From Caulobacter vibrioides OR37 (GTDB lineage: Bacteria > Pseudomonadota > Alphaproteobacteria > Caulobacterales > Caulobacteraceae): a DNA stretch of 64,000 bases. Within the stretch, counting starts at the first letter, position 1. The number at the start of each line of letters is the position of its first letter. Of the stretch, positions 32,984 through 41,268 are shown piece by piece. The position numbers and the translations under genes were made by a program. Location: NCBI RefSeq assembly GCF_000372645.1, contig NZ_APMP01000016.1:22437-86436 (forward strand). Direction: 5' to 3'. The notes under the pieces were generated by a model. The model did no database searches and was not told where the DNA came from. It saw only the letters and a list, made by a program, of their open reading frames with translations.

Positions 32984-33301
32984 ATGCTTCAACTTCGCCC
33001 CAATTGCGAACTGTGCGACGTCGACCTGCCCCCGGCGGCGGTCGACGCTCGCATCTGCAGCTACGAGTGCACCTACTGCGCCGATTGCGCCGACAACGTC
33101 CTGCTTAACGTCTGCCCCACCTGCGGCGGCGGCCTGGAGCCCCGCCCAATCCGCCCGCGCCACGCCTATCGAACGCCGGACATCTCACTCGGACTTGGCT
33201 ACCATCCCGCCAGCGAAACCCGCAAACATTCGCGATGGAGCCGGGAGGAGATCGCTGCCATGTCCGCGCGGCTGGCAAAGATCCCGCCGAAAGAGCGCTA
33301 G
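32984..33301 (+). CDS. DUF1272 cysteine-rich protein
   Basis: This 105-residue protein has eight cysteines in the N-terminal half: C8, C11, C25, C29, C32, C35, C44 and C47. The start MLQLRPNCELCDVDLPP and the run ECTYCADCADNVLLNVCPTC are typical of DUF1272 (PF06906). The pattern suggests a double zinc-ribbon. The C-terminal half is basic. The stop is adjacent to the ATG of the next gene (OsmC-like), so the two are co-translated. The function is unknown. Confidence 0.88.
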   Translation: MLQLRPNCELCDVDLPPAAVDARICSYECTYCADCADNVLLNVCPTCGGGLEPRPIRPRHAYRTPDISLGLGYHPASETRKHSRWSREEIAAMSARLAKIPPKER

Positions 33302-33772
33302 ATGGCCAAGCAGCACGACTACACCAGCCTGATCGAATGGACCGGCGATCGCGGCCAGGGCACGAAGACCTATCGCGGCTATGACCGCACCTGGGAGGTC
33401 CGCCCCCCCGGCAAGCCGGTCATCGCCTGTTCCAACGATCCGTTGCTGGGCGGCGATCCGACGCTGCACAATCCGGAAGACCTGCTGCTGTCGTCGCTGA
33501 GCGCCTGCCACATGCTGTGGTACCTGCACCTGGCGTCCAGCGCCGGGATCGTGGTGCGCGGCTATAGCGACACCCCCGTCGGCGTCGGCGAGAGCACGCC
33601 CGATGGCGCCGGCCGGTTCCTACGCGCGACGCTGAGGCCTCACATCATCGTCGAGCCGGGCGCCGACCTGGCCAAGGCCGACGCGATCCATCACGAGATC
33701 CACAAGGTCTGTTTCGTCGCCCGATCGGTGAATTTCCCGGTCGACTACGCGGCGACCTACGCGACGACCTGA
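33302..33772 (+). CDS. OsmC-family peroxide-detoxifying protein
   Basis: OsmC-like proteins reduce organic peroxides with a pair of cysteines. This 156-residue protein has SLSACHMLWYLHL with C69 and KVCFVARSVNFPV with C137, the two expected active-site positions. The core is longer than that of Ohr at its N-terminus. It starts one base after the DUF1272 stop. A second organic peroxide resistance gene, ohr, lies at 57942-58358 with its own regulator. Confidence 0.9.
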   Translation: MAKQHDYTSLIEWTGDRGQGTKTYRGYDRTWEVRPPGKPVIACSNDPLLGGDPTLHNPEDLLLSSLSACHMLWYLHLASSAGIVVRGYSDTPVGVGESTPDGAGRFLRATLRPHIIVEPGADLAKADAIHHEIHKVCFVARSVNFPVDYAATYATT

Positions 33773-33782
33773 AAACGAAAAC

Positions 33783-33803
33783 GACCGCCGGAAACTCCGG
33801 CGG
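33783..33803 (-). terminator. Hairpin between osmC-like and csbD genes
   Basis: CCGCCGG (33785-33791) and CCGGCGG (33797-33803) form a stem with loop AAACT. On the minus strand it is followed by the T-rich TCGTTTTCGTTTTC, so it best serves as the end of the csbD-like gene. The convergent osmC-like gene stops only 11 bp before the stem. Confidence 0.65.
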
Positions 33804-33829
33804 CCGTCCGATGGATCTAGATTATTGGC

Positions 33830-34012
33830 TTAACGCTTGATCGCGTCGCCGATCTTGTCCTGGGCCTGGCCGACCTTGTTCTGGATGTCGCCCTTGGCCT
33901 TCTGGGCGGCGCCCTCGGCTTGCAGACGTTCGTTGCCCACGGCCTTGCCGGCGGCTTCCTTGAGCGCGCCCACGCCCTTGTCGATGGCGCCTTCAACGCG
34001 GTTGGTGCTCAT
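33830..34012 (-). CDS. CsbD-family stress protein
   Basis: This 60-residue, highly charged, alanine/glycine-rich helical protein matches the CsbD family: MSTNRVEGAIDKGVGALKEA, then GNERLQAEGAAQKAKGDIQNK (in part GNERLQAEGAAQKAKGDI). Members are abundant small proteins induced in general stress. The start ATG has AGGAG about 8 bp upstream. Confidence 0.93.
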   Translation of the reverse strand: MSTNRVEGAIDKGVGALKEAAGKAVGNERLQAEGAAQKAKGDIQNKVGQAQDKIGDAIKR

Positions 34013-34091
34013 GACTCGCTCCTGCTTGTTGCGGTGCGAGAGAAACGAACAGCCGCGAAATCCAGTTCCGCTAAAACTAAACGGACAGGCT

Positions 34092-34949
34092 CTAGCGGGA
34101 CGCCGCCATGGCCGTGGCCGAGATCGCCACCGCCGGCGTGGCGGGCGGCATCGGCGGATCGCCCTTGACCGTCTTGCCGGCCTTGGCCTGGGTCACCGTC
34201 GCGCCGGGCAGCTTGTCGAGAAGCGCCAGGGTTTCGCGAATGAACTTGGCGTGGGTGACGATGCCGATCTCCAGCCGTTCGCCCGAAAGCTCGACCTGCT
34301 GGGTCAGGAGACCCGCCACGAACTGAACCTCCTGGGTCTGGTTCGAGCCGGGCCGACGACGCGCGCCCTCGGCCATGAAGACGGGCCCGCCCGAATTGCC
34401 GGGGAAGACCGAGAAGTCCATCAGAAAGGTCGGAAAGCTGGTGGCGGGGGCCAGAGGATAGGACGCCACCCGACCCGCGCGCAGGATCGGAAAACCCGCC
34501 GGGTTCGCCGACAGTCCGCGCGGGAAGCCCAGGGCCATCATCTCGTCGCCCGGACCCAGGTTGTATCTGTTAAAGGTGTCGTCCTGCGCCAGATAGTTGA
34601 TCGGAATGGCCGCCTTGACGAACTCCGGCGGCGCCTCGACCTCCATGGCCGCGACGTCGCGGGTCGGATGCTTGACCCACAGCGGATGATCGCCATCGCG
34701 GATCTTCAAGGTGGTGGGATCGAAGCGCCAGACGCCGTCCTTGCCCTGGACGCGATAGCCGATCTTGGCCGACATCGCCGGCATTTTCTCGAAGACGTGC
34801 GCCGCCGTGACCAGGATCGTTCGTGGCTTGCCGCCCGGCGTGGGGTCTGAAATCAGAAAGCCCGTGCCCACGGTGCGCGAGCCGTCGCCCACCGGCTGCT
34901 CGAGCTGCACCGTCGCCTTGATCAGGTCGACGGACAAATCCCAGGCCAT
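34092..34949 (-). CDS. Trypsin-like serine protease
   Basis: This 285-residue protein has a trypsin/HtrA-like fold with the complete triad: H51 in VTAAHVFEK, D98 in PTRDVAAMEV, and S186 in FPGNSGGPVF. There is no PDZ domain and no obvious signal peptide, so it may act in the cytoplasm. The C-terminal tail is Ala/Pro-rich with low complexity (KTVKGDPPMPPATPAVAIS). The ATG at 34947-34949 is preferred because a purine-rich AAGGGGG site lies upstream. It is divergent from the oligopeptidase gene. Confidence 0.85.
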   Translation of the reverse strand: MAWDLSVDLIKATVQLEQPVGDGSRTVGTGFLISDPTPGGKPRTILVTAAHVFEKMPAMSAKIGYRVQGKDGVWRFDPTTLKIRDGDHPLWVKHPTRDVAAMEVEAPPEFVKAAIPINYLAQDDTFNRYNLGPGDEMMALGFPRGLSANPAGFPILRAGRVASYPLAPATSFPTFLMDFSVFPGNSGGPVFMAEGARRRPGSNQTQEVQFVAGLLTQQVELSGERLEIGIVTHAKFIRETLALLDKLPGATVTQAKAGKTVKGDPPMPPATPAVAISATAMAASR

Positions 34950-35117
34950 GACGCCCCCTTTTACGCTTGCACTTATAAAGAGCATTTAACTTCATTGCGC
35001 GCAATGGAAGCAAAGGCTCGCCCGACCGCGAAGTGAATTTGACCCCGGGATTCTCGCGCCGCAAGCTGTCGTTCTGCCGCACTCGCGCGTTAAAGCCTGT
35101 TGGGGAAAATTCTGGCC

Positions 35118-37307
35118 ATGAATCGCCGGCAGATGGTGACGAGCGCCGCCGCGGCGCTTACCTCAGGTCCCCTAGTCCTCCCAGAAATAGCTTCCGGATC
35201 CGCCATGCCCTCAGACGCCGTCCGCCCCGTTCCGCCGGTCGCGCGAAAGGTCCCAAAGACCATCGAGCAGCTGGGCCGCGTGCGAACCGACGACTATGCC
35301 TGGATGAAGGACGACAATTGGCAGAAGGTCTTGCGCGACCCCAGCCTGATCAAGGCCGACGTCAAGCAGCACCTGACCGAGGAAAACGCCTACGCCAAGG
35401 CCATGCTGGCCTCGACCGAGGCGCTGCAGGCGGCGATGTTCGAGGAGATGAAGGGCCGCATCAAGGAGGACGACGCCTCTGTCCCCGCGCCCGACGGCCC
35501 GTTCGCGTACTACACCCGCTTCGAGAAGGGCGCGCAGCATCCGATTCACGCTCGCAAGCCGCGCGACGGCCAGGGCGAGGAAATCCTGTTGGACGAGGAA
35601 GCGGCGGCCAAGGGCAAGGCCTTCTACCAGGTCGGCGCGGCCACCCACTCGCCCGACCACGCGCTCTACGCCTTCGCCGTCGACGAGCAGGGCTCGGAGG
35701 TCTACCGCATCCATATAAAGGACCTGGCCAGCGGCGCCGTGCTGGACAGCCCGGTCGAAAGCACCACCGGCGACTTCTGCTTCTCGCCCGACAGTCAGTG
35801 GCTCTATTGGACGTTCCGGGACGACAACGGCCGCCCGGCCCGGATCTATCGCCGCCCGGCGCGCGGAACCGCCGCCGATGACGTGCTGATCTACGACGAG
35901 CCCGACGAGGGCTTCTTCATCGGGGTCGGCGTCACGTCTTCCGAAAAGTTCATCGTGATCTCCTGCGGCAACCAGGAGACCAGCGAGGCGCTGCTGATCC
36001 CGGCCGCGACGCCGACGGCCGCGCCGGTCGTCTTCCACCCGCGCGAGGTCGGGCTGCGCTACGAGGTCGAGCACTGGAACGACCACTTCGTGGTCCGCAC
36101 CAACGCCGACGGCGCGGTCGACTGGAAGCTGGTCACGACGCCAGAAGCCGCGACGGGAAAGGCCCATTGGCGGGACTGGATCGCGCATCAACCCAGCCGG
36201 CTGATCTCGGGAACCATGGCCTTCAAGGACTGGTTCGTTCGCCTGGAGAAGGTCGACGCCCTGAACCGCGTGGTGGTCACCGCGCGAAACGGCGACGAGC
36301 ACGCCATCGCCTTCGACGAGCAGGCCTACGCCCTGTCGCTGGAAGGCGGCTACGAGTACGACACCGACACCCTGCGGTTCGTCTACAACTCGATGACGAC
36401 GCCCCGGCAGTGGTTCGACTATCGGATGTCCACGCGCGAGCGGACCCTGCGCAAGACCCAGGAGATCCCCTCCGGCCACGATCCAGCCCAGTACGAAACC
36501 CGCCGCCTGAACGCCAAGGCCGCGGATGGGGTCGAGGTTCCGATCTTCGTGCTGATGAAGAAGGGAACGCCGTTGGACGGCTCGGCGCCGCTGCTGCTGT
36601 ACGGCTACGGCAGCTATGGCATCGCCATGGAGCCCAGCTTCTCGATCCGCAATCTCAGCCTGGTCGATCGCGGCTGGATCTGGGCGACGGCCTGCCCGCG
36701 CGGCGGTTCGGAGAAGGGCTGGGGCTGGTTCCTGGATGGCAAGAAGTTCAAGAAGAAGAACACCTTCACCGACTTCATCGCCTGCGCCGAGCACCTGCAC
36801 GCGGCCGGCTACGGCGCCCCCGCCAACACCGTGGCCTATGGCGGCTCGGCCGGAGGGCTGTTGATGGGCGCGATCACCAACATGCGGCCCGACCTTTTCG
36901 CCGGGATCATCGCCGCCGTGCCGTTCGTCGACGTGGTCAACACCATGAGCGACACGTCCCTGCCGCTGACGCCGCCCGAATGGCCCGAGTGGGGCAATCC
37001 GCTGGAGGATCCGGCGGCCTACGACTACATCGTCAGCTACAGCCCTTACGACAACGTCGCCGCCAAGCCCTATCCGGCCGTGCTGGCCACGGGCGGCCTG
37101 TCGGACCCGCGCGTCACCTATTGGGAGCCGGAGAAGTGGGCCGCCAAGCTGCGCGAGCACAGCACCAGCGGCAGGCCGGTGCTGCTGAAGATCAATATGG
37201 ACGCCGGCCACGGCGGGGCCTCCGGACGGTTCGACTTCCTCAAGGAGATCGCGCTGGACTACGCCTTCGCCGTCTGGGCGGTCGAGAAGGGCTGGGAGGC
37301 GGCGTGA
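35118..37307 (+). CDS. Oligopeptidase B-like S9 prolyl oligopeptidase
   Basis: This 729-residue protease cleaves short peptides, typically after basic residues. The N-terminal half is a beta-propeller; the C-terminal catalytic domain has S577 in YGGSAGG, D663 in GGLSDPRV, and H698 in MDAGHGGASGRF. The segment YGYGSYGIAMEPSFS is characteristic of oligopeptidase B. The ATG at 35118 gives MNRRQMVTSAAAALTS, which resembles a twin-arginine signal, so it may be exported. A GNAT gene overlaps its stop by 4 bp. Confidence 0.92.
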   Translation: MNRRQMVTSAAAALTSGPLVLPEIASGSAMPSDAVRPVPPVARKVPKTIEQLGRVRTDDYAWMKDDNWQKVLRDPSLIKADVKQHLTEENAYAKAMLASTEALQAAMFEEMKGRIKEDDASVPAPDGPFAYYTRFEKGAQHPIHARKPRDGQGEEILLDEEAAAKGKAFYQVGAATHSPDHALYAFAVDEQGSEVYRIHIKDLASGAVLDSPVESTTGDFCFSPDSQWLYWTFRDDNGRPARIYRRPARGTAADDVLIYDEPDEGFFIGVGVTSSEKFIVISCGNQETSEALLIPAATPTAAPVVFHPREVGLRYEVEHWNDHFVVRTNADGAVDWKLVTTPEAATGKAHWRDWIAHQPSRLISGTMAFKDWFVRLEKVDALNRVVVTARNGDEHAIAFDEQAYALSLEGGYEYDTDTLRFVYNSMTTPRQWFDYRMSTRERTLRKTQEIPSGHDPAQYETRRLNAKAADGVEVPIFVLMKKGTPLDGSAPLLLYGYGSYGIAMEPSFSIRNLSLVDRGWIWATACPRGGSEKGWGWFLDGKKFKKKNTFTDFIACAEHLHAAGYGAPANTVAYGGSAGGLLMGAITNMRPDLFAGIIAAVPFVDVVNTMSDTSLPLTPPEWPEWGNPLEDPAAYDYIVSYSPYDNVAAKPYPAVLATGGLSDPRVTYWEPEKWAAKLREHSTSGRPVLLKINMDAGHGGASGRFDFLKEIALDYAFAVWAVEKGWEAA

Positions 37308-37855
37308 GCGTCCTGATCCGCGCGTCGACCGACGCCGACCTGCCCGCCATCACCGGCATCTATGCCTGGAACGTGCTGAACGGCCTGGGGACCTTCGAGG
37401 AGGTTCCGCCGGACGCGGCCGAGATGCGCCGCCGCCGCCAAGCCTTCCTGGATCGCGGCCTGCCCTATCTGGTCGCCGAGCTCGACGGCAAGGTGCTGGG
37501 CTATTGCTACGCCGGCCCGTTCCGCCTGCGCGCGGCCTACCGCTACACGGTCGAGGACAGCGTCTATGTCGCGCCCGACGCGGTGGGAAAGGGCGTCGGC
37601 AAGGCCCTGCTGACGGCCCTGATCGCGGCTTGCGAGGCCTTGGGCCTGCGACAAATGTGCGCGGTGATCGGCGACAGCGAAAACCTGGCCTCCATCGGCT
37701 TGCACGCGGCGATGGGCTTTGAAAAACAAGGCGTTTTCCCGGCCATGGGCCATAAGTTCGGCCGTTGGGTGGATCTGGTCTGGATGCAGAGGCCGCTGAA
37801 TGGCGGCGGCGCAAGCCCGCCGGACGCCCCGGGCCTTTCACTGAGCGGCGTTTGA
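37304..37855 (+). CDS. GNAT acetyltransferase (phosphinothricin-type)
   Basis: This 183-residue acetyltransferase starts at a GTG that overlaps the oligopeptidase stop (GTGA). It has the acetyl-CoA motif VYVAPDAVGKGVGKALL (about 88-102) and the block CAVIGDSENLASIGLHAAMGFEKQG, with WVDLVWMQRPL near the end, typical of the phosphinothricin/methionine sulfone N-acetyltransferase group. The natural substrate is often an amino acid derivative. It is co-translated with the peptidase, which suggests a role in amino acid or peptide metabolism. Confidence 0.9.
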   Translation: MSVLIRASTDADLPAITGIYAWNVLNGLGTFEEVPPDAAEMRRRRQAFLDRGLPYLVAELDGKVLGYCYAGPFRLRAAYRYTVEDSVYVAPDAVGKGVGKALLTALIAACEALGLRQMCAVIGDSENLASIGLHAAMGFEKQGVFPAMGHKFGRWVDLVWMQRPLNGGGASPPDAPGLSLSGV

Positions 37856-37909
37856 CGACCAACGTTCGAAACAAGACTTAACGACTACGTGGTATCGTCC
37901 CCAACTCGT

Positions 37910-38024
37910 TAGAGCCTTATCCGCTCGAATGGAATCATTCGAGCGGAAAAATAAGGCTCTAAATCAAACATTTAGAGCGTGATAACCGCCGAAACCGCTC
38001 ACACTTTCGGCTATCACGCTCTAG
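37910..38024. repeat. Structured 114-115 bp double-hairpin repeat, copy 2
   Basis: This copy (TAGAGC at 37910, GCTCTA ending 38023) has exactly the same 52 + 11 + 51 layout as the copy at 8105-8218. The stems have different sequences from copy 1 but remain perfectly paired, and the GAAT loop, the AATCAAA linker start, the GCCGAAA/TTTCGGC inner stem and both ends are conserved. It lies between the GNAT gene and a hybrid histidine kinase gene, in the leader region of the latter. Confidence 0.92.
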
Positions 38025-38085
38025 GCGGGGACCGGTTTTGGGCGATCCAAGGACCCAGGGGACACGATCGGAAACGACGGCGCTG

Positions 38086-39858
38086 ATGTCGGCCTATGTG
38101 CCGATCGCGCGCGGCTATCTGCTCGCCTCGTCGGTCTATTATCTGCTGATCACGCTGTCGCATCCGTTCTACGAGAAGGGCATGGCCCTTGTGGCGCTGG
38201 ATGGCCTGGCGGCGTTCTCGACCGTCTACGCGGCGGCGACCGGGTTCAGCCTGCGTCGCCTGACCATCATCGGCCCGCCGCTCGAGGCCATGGTCCTGGG
38301 CATGAACGCCCTCTTCCTGGCCAACACCCTGGCCTATCAGATCCTGCATTTCGAGCCTCAGAAGCTGGTCTATTGCGTGCTGATGGCCCTGGTCTTCGCG
38401 ACCTCGGCGCCGAGCCGCCGCGTGGCCGTCGTCAGCGTCGCGGCCGCCCTCGCGGCGCTGGCCTGGATGATCCCGCGAGGACCGTCGGAGACCACCGCGC
38501 CCTACATGTTCGTCGGCGTGGCCGGCGGCTTCGCGGCCACGGGCGTGGCGATCATGATCCGCGGCGTGGTCGGCCGCGAGGTTCGCGCTCGCCTCGCCAG
38601 CGAGGCGCTCAACGTCGATCTCGAGCGTCAGCTCGCCGAGAACCATCGCCTGCGCGCCGAGGCCCAGGCCCTGGCCCTGGCGGCCGAGGCGGCCAACCGC
38701 GCCAAGACCGAATTCCTGGCCACGATGAGCCATGAGATCCGCACGCCGCTGAACGGCGTGCTGGGCATGGCCCAGATCATGGAGTCGGGCGAACTGGACA
38801 CCGACCAGCGCCAACGCCTGGACACCATCACCGCCTCGGGCCGCTCGCTGCTGGCCGTGATCAACGCCATCCTGGACCTCTCCAAGATCGAGGCCGGCCG
38901 GATGGACATCACCGCCGCGCCCTTCGACCTGCCGGCCCAGATGGAGACGTTGAACCATCTCTACGGCGGTCTGGCGCGCGACAAGGGCCTGGACTTCACC
39001 CTGACCGTCGCGCCCGGCGCGGCCGGCTGGCGGCTGGGCGACGCCGAGCGCCTGCGCCAGGTCTTGTCGAACCTGATCTCCAACGCGGTGAAGTTCACCG
39101 AGTCCGGCGCGGTGCGCGTCACGATCGACGGCGACGGCGCGCGCGTTCGCGCCCAGGTCGTCGACACCGGTCCTGGCGTTCCCGAGGATCAGCGCCAGCG
39201 CCTCTTCACCAAATTCGCCCAGCTGGACAGCTCCAGCACCCGCCGGATCGGCGGCTCGGGGCTGGGGTTGGCCATCTGCAAGACCCTGGTCGAGCTGATG
39301 GGCGGCGAAATCGCCTTCTTCGCCCCGCCGGACGGCGGCGCGGGCTTCTCCATGGATCTGCCCATGCCCGAGACCTCCCCGGCGTCCCGCGTGCCCGGGG
39401 TGGAGCTGGCGGCCGCGACCACGACGCCCGACGACGCGACAGCGCCGCGCGTCCTGGTCGTCGACGACAACCAGACCAATCGCGCCGTGCTGTTGACCCT
39501 GCTCAACCACCTGGGCGTGGTCAGCGGCTTCGCCGTCGACGGCCGCGACGCGGTGGCGATGTGGGAAAAGGACCGCTGGGACGCGATCTTGATGGACGTC
39601 CACATGCCGGTCATGGACGGCGTCGCGGCCAGCCGCGCGATCCGCGAAGCCGAGAAGCGCACTGGGCGCGAGCGGACCCCGATCGTCGCCGTCACCGCCA
39701 GCGTCCTGCCACACGAACGCGCGCTCTATACGGAGGCTGGCATGGACGCCCTGACGCCCAAGCCCGTGGAAGTTCCGCGCCTTGTCGAGACCCTGGCGCG
39801 GGTCATGGCCATCGAGCCCGCGCCCCAGGACGGCGTCGAGGGCGGCGCGGCGGCCTGA
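38086..39858 (+). CDS. Hybrid sensor histidine kinase with receiver domain
   Basis: This 590-residue kinase has about six N-terminal membrane segments (to about residue 160), a coiled stretch rich in Ala/Glu (about 164-208), the H-box FLATMSHEIRTPLNG with H216, N-box NLISNAVKFTES, G1 VVDTGPGVPE, G2 GGSGLGLAICK, and a C-terminal receiver with D504 in AILMDVHMPVMDG. No phosphotransfer domain follows, so an external one must relay the signal. The start ATG at 38086 is preferred; a TTG at 38038 lies just past the repeat and would add 16 residues. It is similar in layout to the kinase at 51939-53693. Confidence 0.94.
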   Translation: MSAYVPIARGYLLASSVYYLLITLSHPFYEKGMALVALDGLAAFSTVYAAATGFSLRRLTIIGPPLEAMVLGMNALFLANTLAYQILHFEPQKLVYCVLMALVFATSAPSRRVAVVSVAAALAALAWMIPRGPSETTAPYMFVGVAGGFAATGVAIMIRGVVGREVRARLASEALNVDLERQLAENHRLRAEAQALALAAEAANRAKTEFLATMSHEIRTPLNGVLGMAQIMESGELDTDQRQRLDTITASGRSLLAVINAILDLSKIEAGRMDITAAPFDLPAQMETLNHLYGGLARDKGLDFTLTVAPGAAGWRLGDAERLRQVLSNLISNAVKFTESGAVRVTIDGDGARVRAQVVDTGPGVPEDQRQRLFTKFAQLDSSSTRRIGGSGLGLAICKTLVELMGGEIAFFAPPDGGAGFSMDLPMPETSPASRVPGVELAAATTTPDDATAPRVLVVDDNQTNRAVLLTLLNHLGVVSGFAVDGRDAVAMWEKDRWDAILMDVHMPVMDGVAASRAIREAEKRTGRERTPIVAVTASVLPHERALYTEAGMDALTPKPVEVPRLVETLARVMAIEPAPQDGVEGGAAA

Positions 39859-39885
39859 GGCCGCGAAAGATCACCGGCCAAGAAA

Positions 39886-39910
39886 AAGGGGACGCCTAAG
39901 GCGTCCCCTT
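39886..39910. terminator. Bidirectional terminator between hybrid kinase and mucR
   Basis: A perfect 11-bp stem (AAGGGGACGCC at 39886-39896, GGCGTCCCCTT at 39900-39910) has a 3-nt loop TAA. Both sides carry T-rich tails: TTCGTGTTT on plus and TTTTTCTTGG on minus. It sits between the convergent ends of the kinase gene and the second mucR gene. Confidence 0.9.
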
Positions 39911-39935
39911 CGTGTTTCCGACCTTTCGGGAAGCG

Positions 39936-40370
39936 TCAGGCCTTGCGCGAGCGCGGGGCCTTGGTCTTGCGGCCGCCCTGGCCGAGACCGAGGGCCTTGG
40001 CCATCTGCGAACGGGCTTCGCTATAGGCCGGAGCGGTCGTCGGATAGTCGTTCGGCAGGCCCCACTTGGCCTTGTATTCAGCCACGGTCATGCCGTGCGT
40101 GGTCAGGTGGCGCTTCAGCGTCTTGTACGGCTTTCCGTCTTCGAAGCTGATCAGGGCTTCGGGCGTAATGCTCTTGCGGATCTGAGCCGGCGTCGCCTTG
40201 GTCACGGCTTCGACCTGAGGCGCGGGCGGCGCGCCAATACCGGCCAACGCATCATGCGTGGCGCGGATGAGCGCGGGAAGTTCCGAAACTGGCGTCGAAT
40301 TATTGGCCACATAGTTGGCGACGATTTCAGCGGTAAGTTCGATAAGGGTCGCTTTGTCTTCCACGATCAC
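39936..40370 (-). CDS. mucR: MucR/Ros-family transcriptional regulator (second copy)
   Basis: This 144-residue paralogue of the regulator at 22702-23121 has the same plan: helical N-terminus (LIELTAEIVANYVANNSTPV), a linker, and the core ISFEDGKPYKTLKRHLTTHGMTVAEYKAKWGLP, here in part ISFEDGKPYKTLKRHL, ending [13 protein letters not shown]. The first zinc-ligand cysteine is replaced by Phe (F76), while both His (H88, H92) are present. This suggests altered or absent zinc binding. Caulobacter has two MucR proteins that act together on CtrA-controlled promoters; these two genes probably correspond to that pair. Confidence 0.92.
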   Translation of the reverse strand: MIVEDKATLIELTAEIVANYVANNSTPVSELPALIRATHDALAGIGAPPAPQVEAVTKATPAQIRKSITPEALISFEDGKPYKTLKRHLTTHGMTVAEYKAKWGLPNDYPTTAPAYSEARSQMAKALGLGQGGRKTKAPRSRKA

Positions 40371-40778
40371 AACTCCATTCCCCTTTTTCCCGCAAATACA
40401 CCCTCATTTCAGAAAAACAAGTAGTTAATGCGGAAAAAGCGTCACCATTCGTGAATTCCTGTAACAATCAATTATCAGAAAACGGCGTCGCCTTACAAAA
40501 AGATCACGGCTTTACCCCAAGATATGGCCTACGCCAGTCTCGACATGGAAAGGCGAACCGGAGGTCGTGAACCTCTATCTCGCAACCGCAAAACTCATCT
40601 TGGGGATTGCCCCGAACTTAGGTTTCAATGCTGGAGTTCGGAAGATTTCGCACGCCAGCCTGGTCTAGACCAACCACCGGTTCGCGGCCGCCGGCGAAGC
40701 GAGCGACGCCGACCTAAGCCGAGCGGAATATGGAGCGCGTTCGCAGCGCCTTCAGACAACTATTTCTCGGAAGAGAGA
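40371..40778. other. Intergenic region upstream of the second mucR
   Basis: About 400 bp hold no convincing gene. The part next to mucR (40371-40510) is AT-rich and probably contains its promoter; it has single TTAA half-sites but no full CtrA box. The rest (40520-40760) is GC-rich with only spurious short frames. No hairpin repeat of the families seen elsewhere was found. Confidence 0.6.
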
Positions 40779-40852
40779 TGGCTGGGGAACTAGGACTCGA
40801 ACCTAGAATGACGGTACCAAAAACCGCAGTGTTACCATTACACCATTCCCCA
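40779..40852 (-). tRNA. tRNA-Gln (anticodon TTG)
   Basis: Read on the minus strand from 40852, the acceptor stem TGGGGAA pairs with TTCCCCA, the anticodon loop is TTTTGGT (anticodon TTG), and the T arm is TAGG-TTCGAGT-CCTA. The 3' end has discriminator G and an encoded CCA (40779-40781). Length is 74 nt. It stands alone between mucR and tRNA-Pro. Confidence 0.95.
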
Positions 40853-41017
40853 GCAGGAACGGCGGGACCCCGTTGGGCCCGGCGAGGCGGTGGAGATAGC
40901 TCACGACTCGGACGGATGCAACAGCCGTTTTCAGAACTTTTTTCAGCCCGTCACACGAACCTGAAAAAAGGCGCTTGCGCCCTCCGAAACCTCCCCCTAT
41001 AAGGCCGGCCTCCAAGT

Positions 41018-41094
41018 CGGAGTGTGGCTCAGTCTGGTAGAGCACTGCGTTCGGGACGCAGGGGTCGCAGGTTCAAATCCTGCCACTCCGACCA
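41018..41094 (+). tRNA. tRNA-Pro (anticodon CGG)
   Basis: The acceptor stem CGGAGTG pairs with CACTCCG. The anticodon stem CTGCG/CGCAG encloses TTCGGGA, with anticodon CGG for proline. The T arm is GCAGG-TTCAAAT-CCTGC, and CCA is encoded at 41092-41094. Length is 77 nt. Confidence 0.96.
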
Positions 41095-41268
41095 TTTCCT
41101 CCCCGCCAGCCAGAGGCGGGAAAAACCTTCTGAAAATAATAACTTAGCCCTTCACGGACGGTCGGACGCCGAGACGTCTGGCGACGGACTCGCGCGTTGC
41201 GCGCTCTTCATTTGGTTCGCGCCCGAACAGCGGTTAGCTTGTCCTCGGTTTCGCAAGCAGGACCTCCG

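Noticed and set aside
40524..40793. Short plus-strand frame before tRNA-Gln
   Set aside because: No ribosome site or family pattern, and its 3' end runs into the tRNA gene.
41102..41120. Hairpin after tRNA-Pro as terminator
   Set aside because: CCCGCC/GGCGGG is followed by A residues, not T, on the plus strand; processing rather than termination cannot be excluded, so it was not called.
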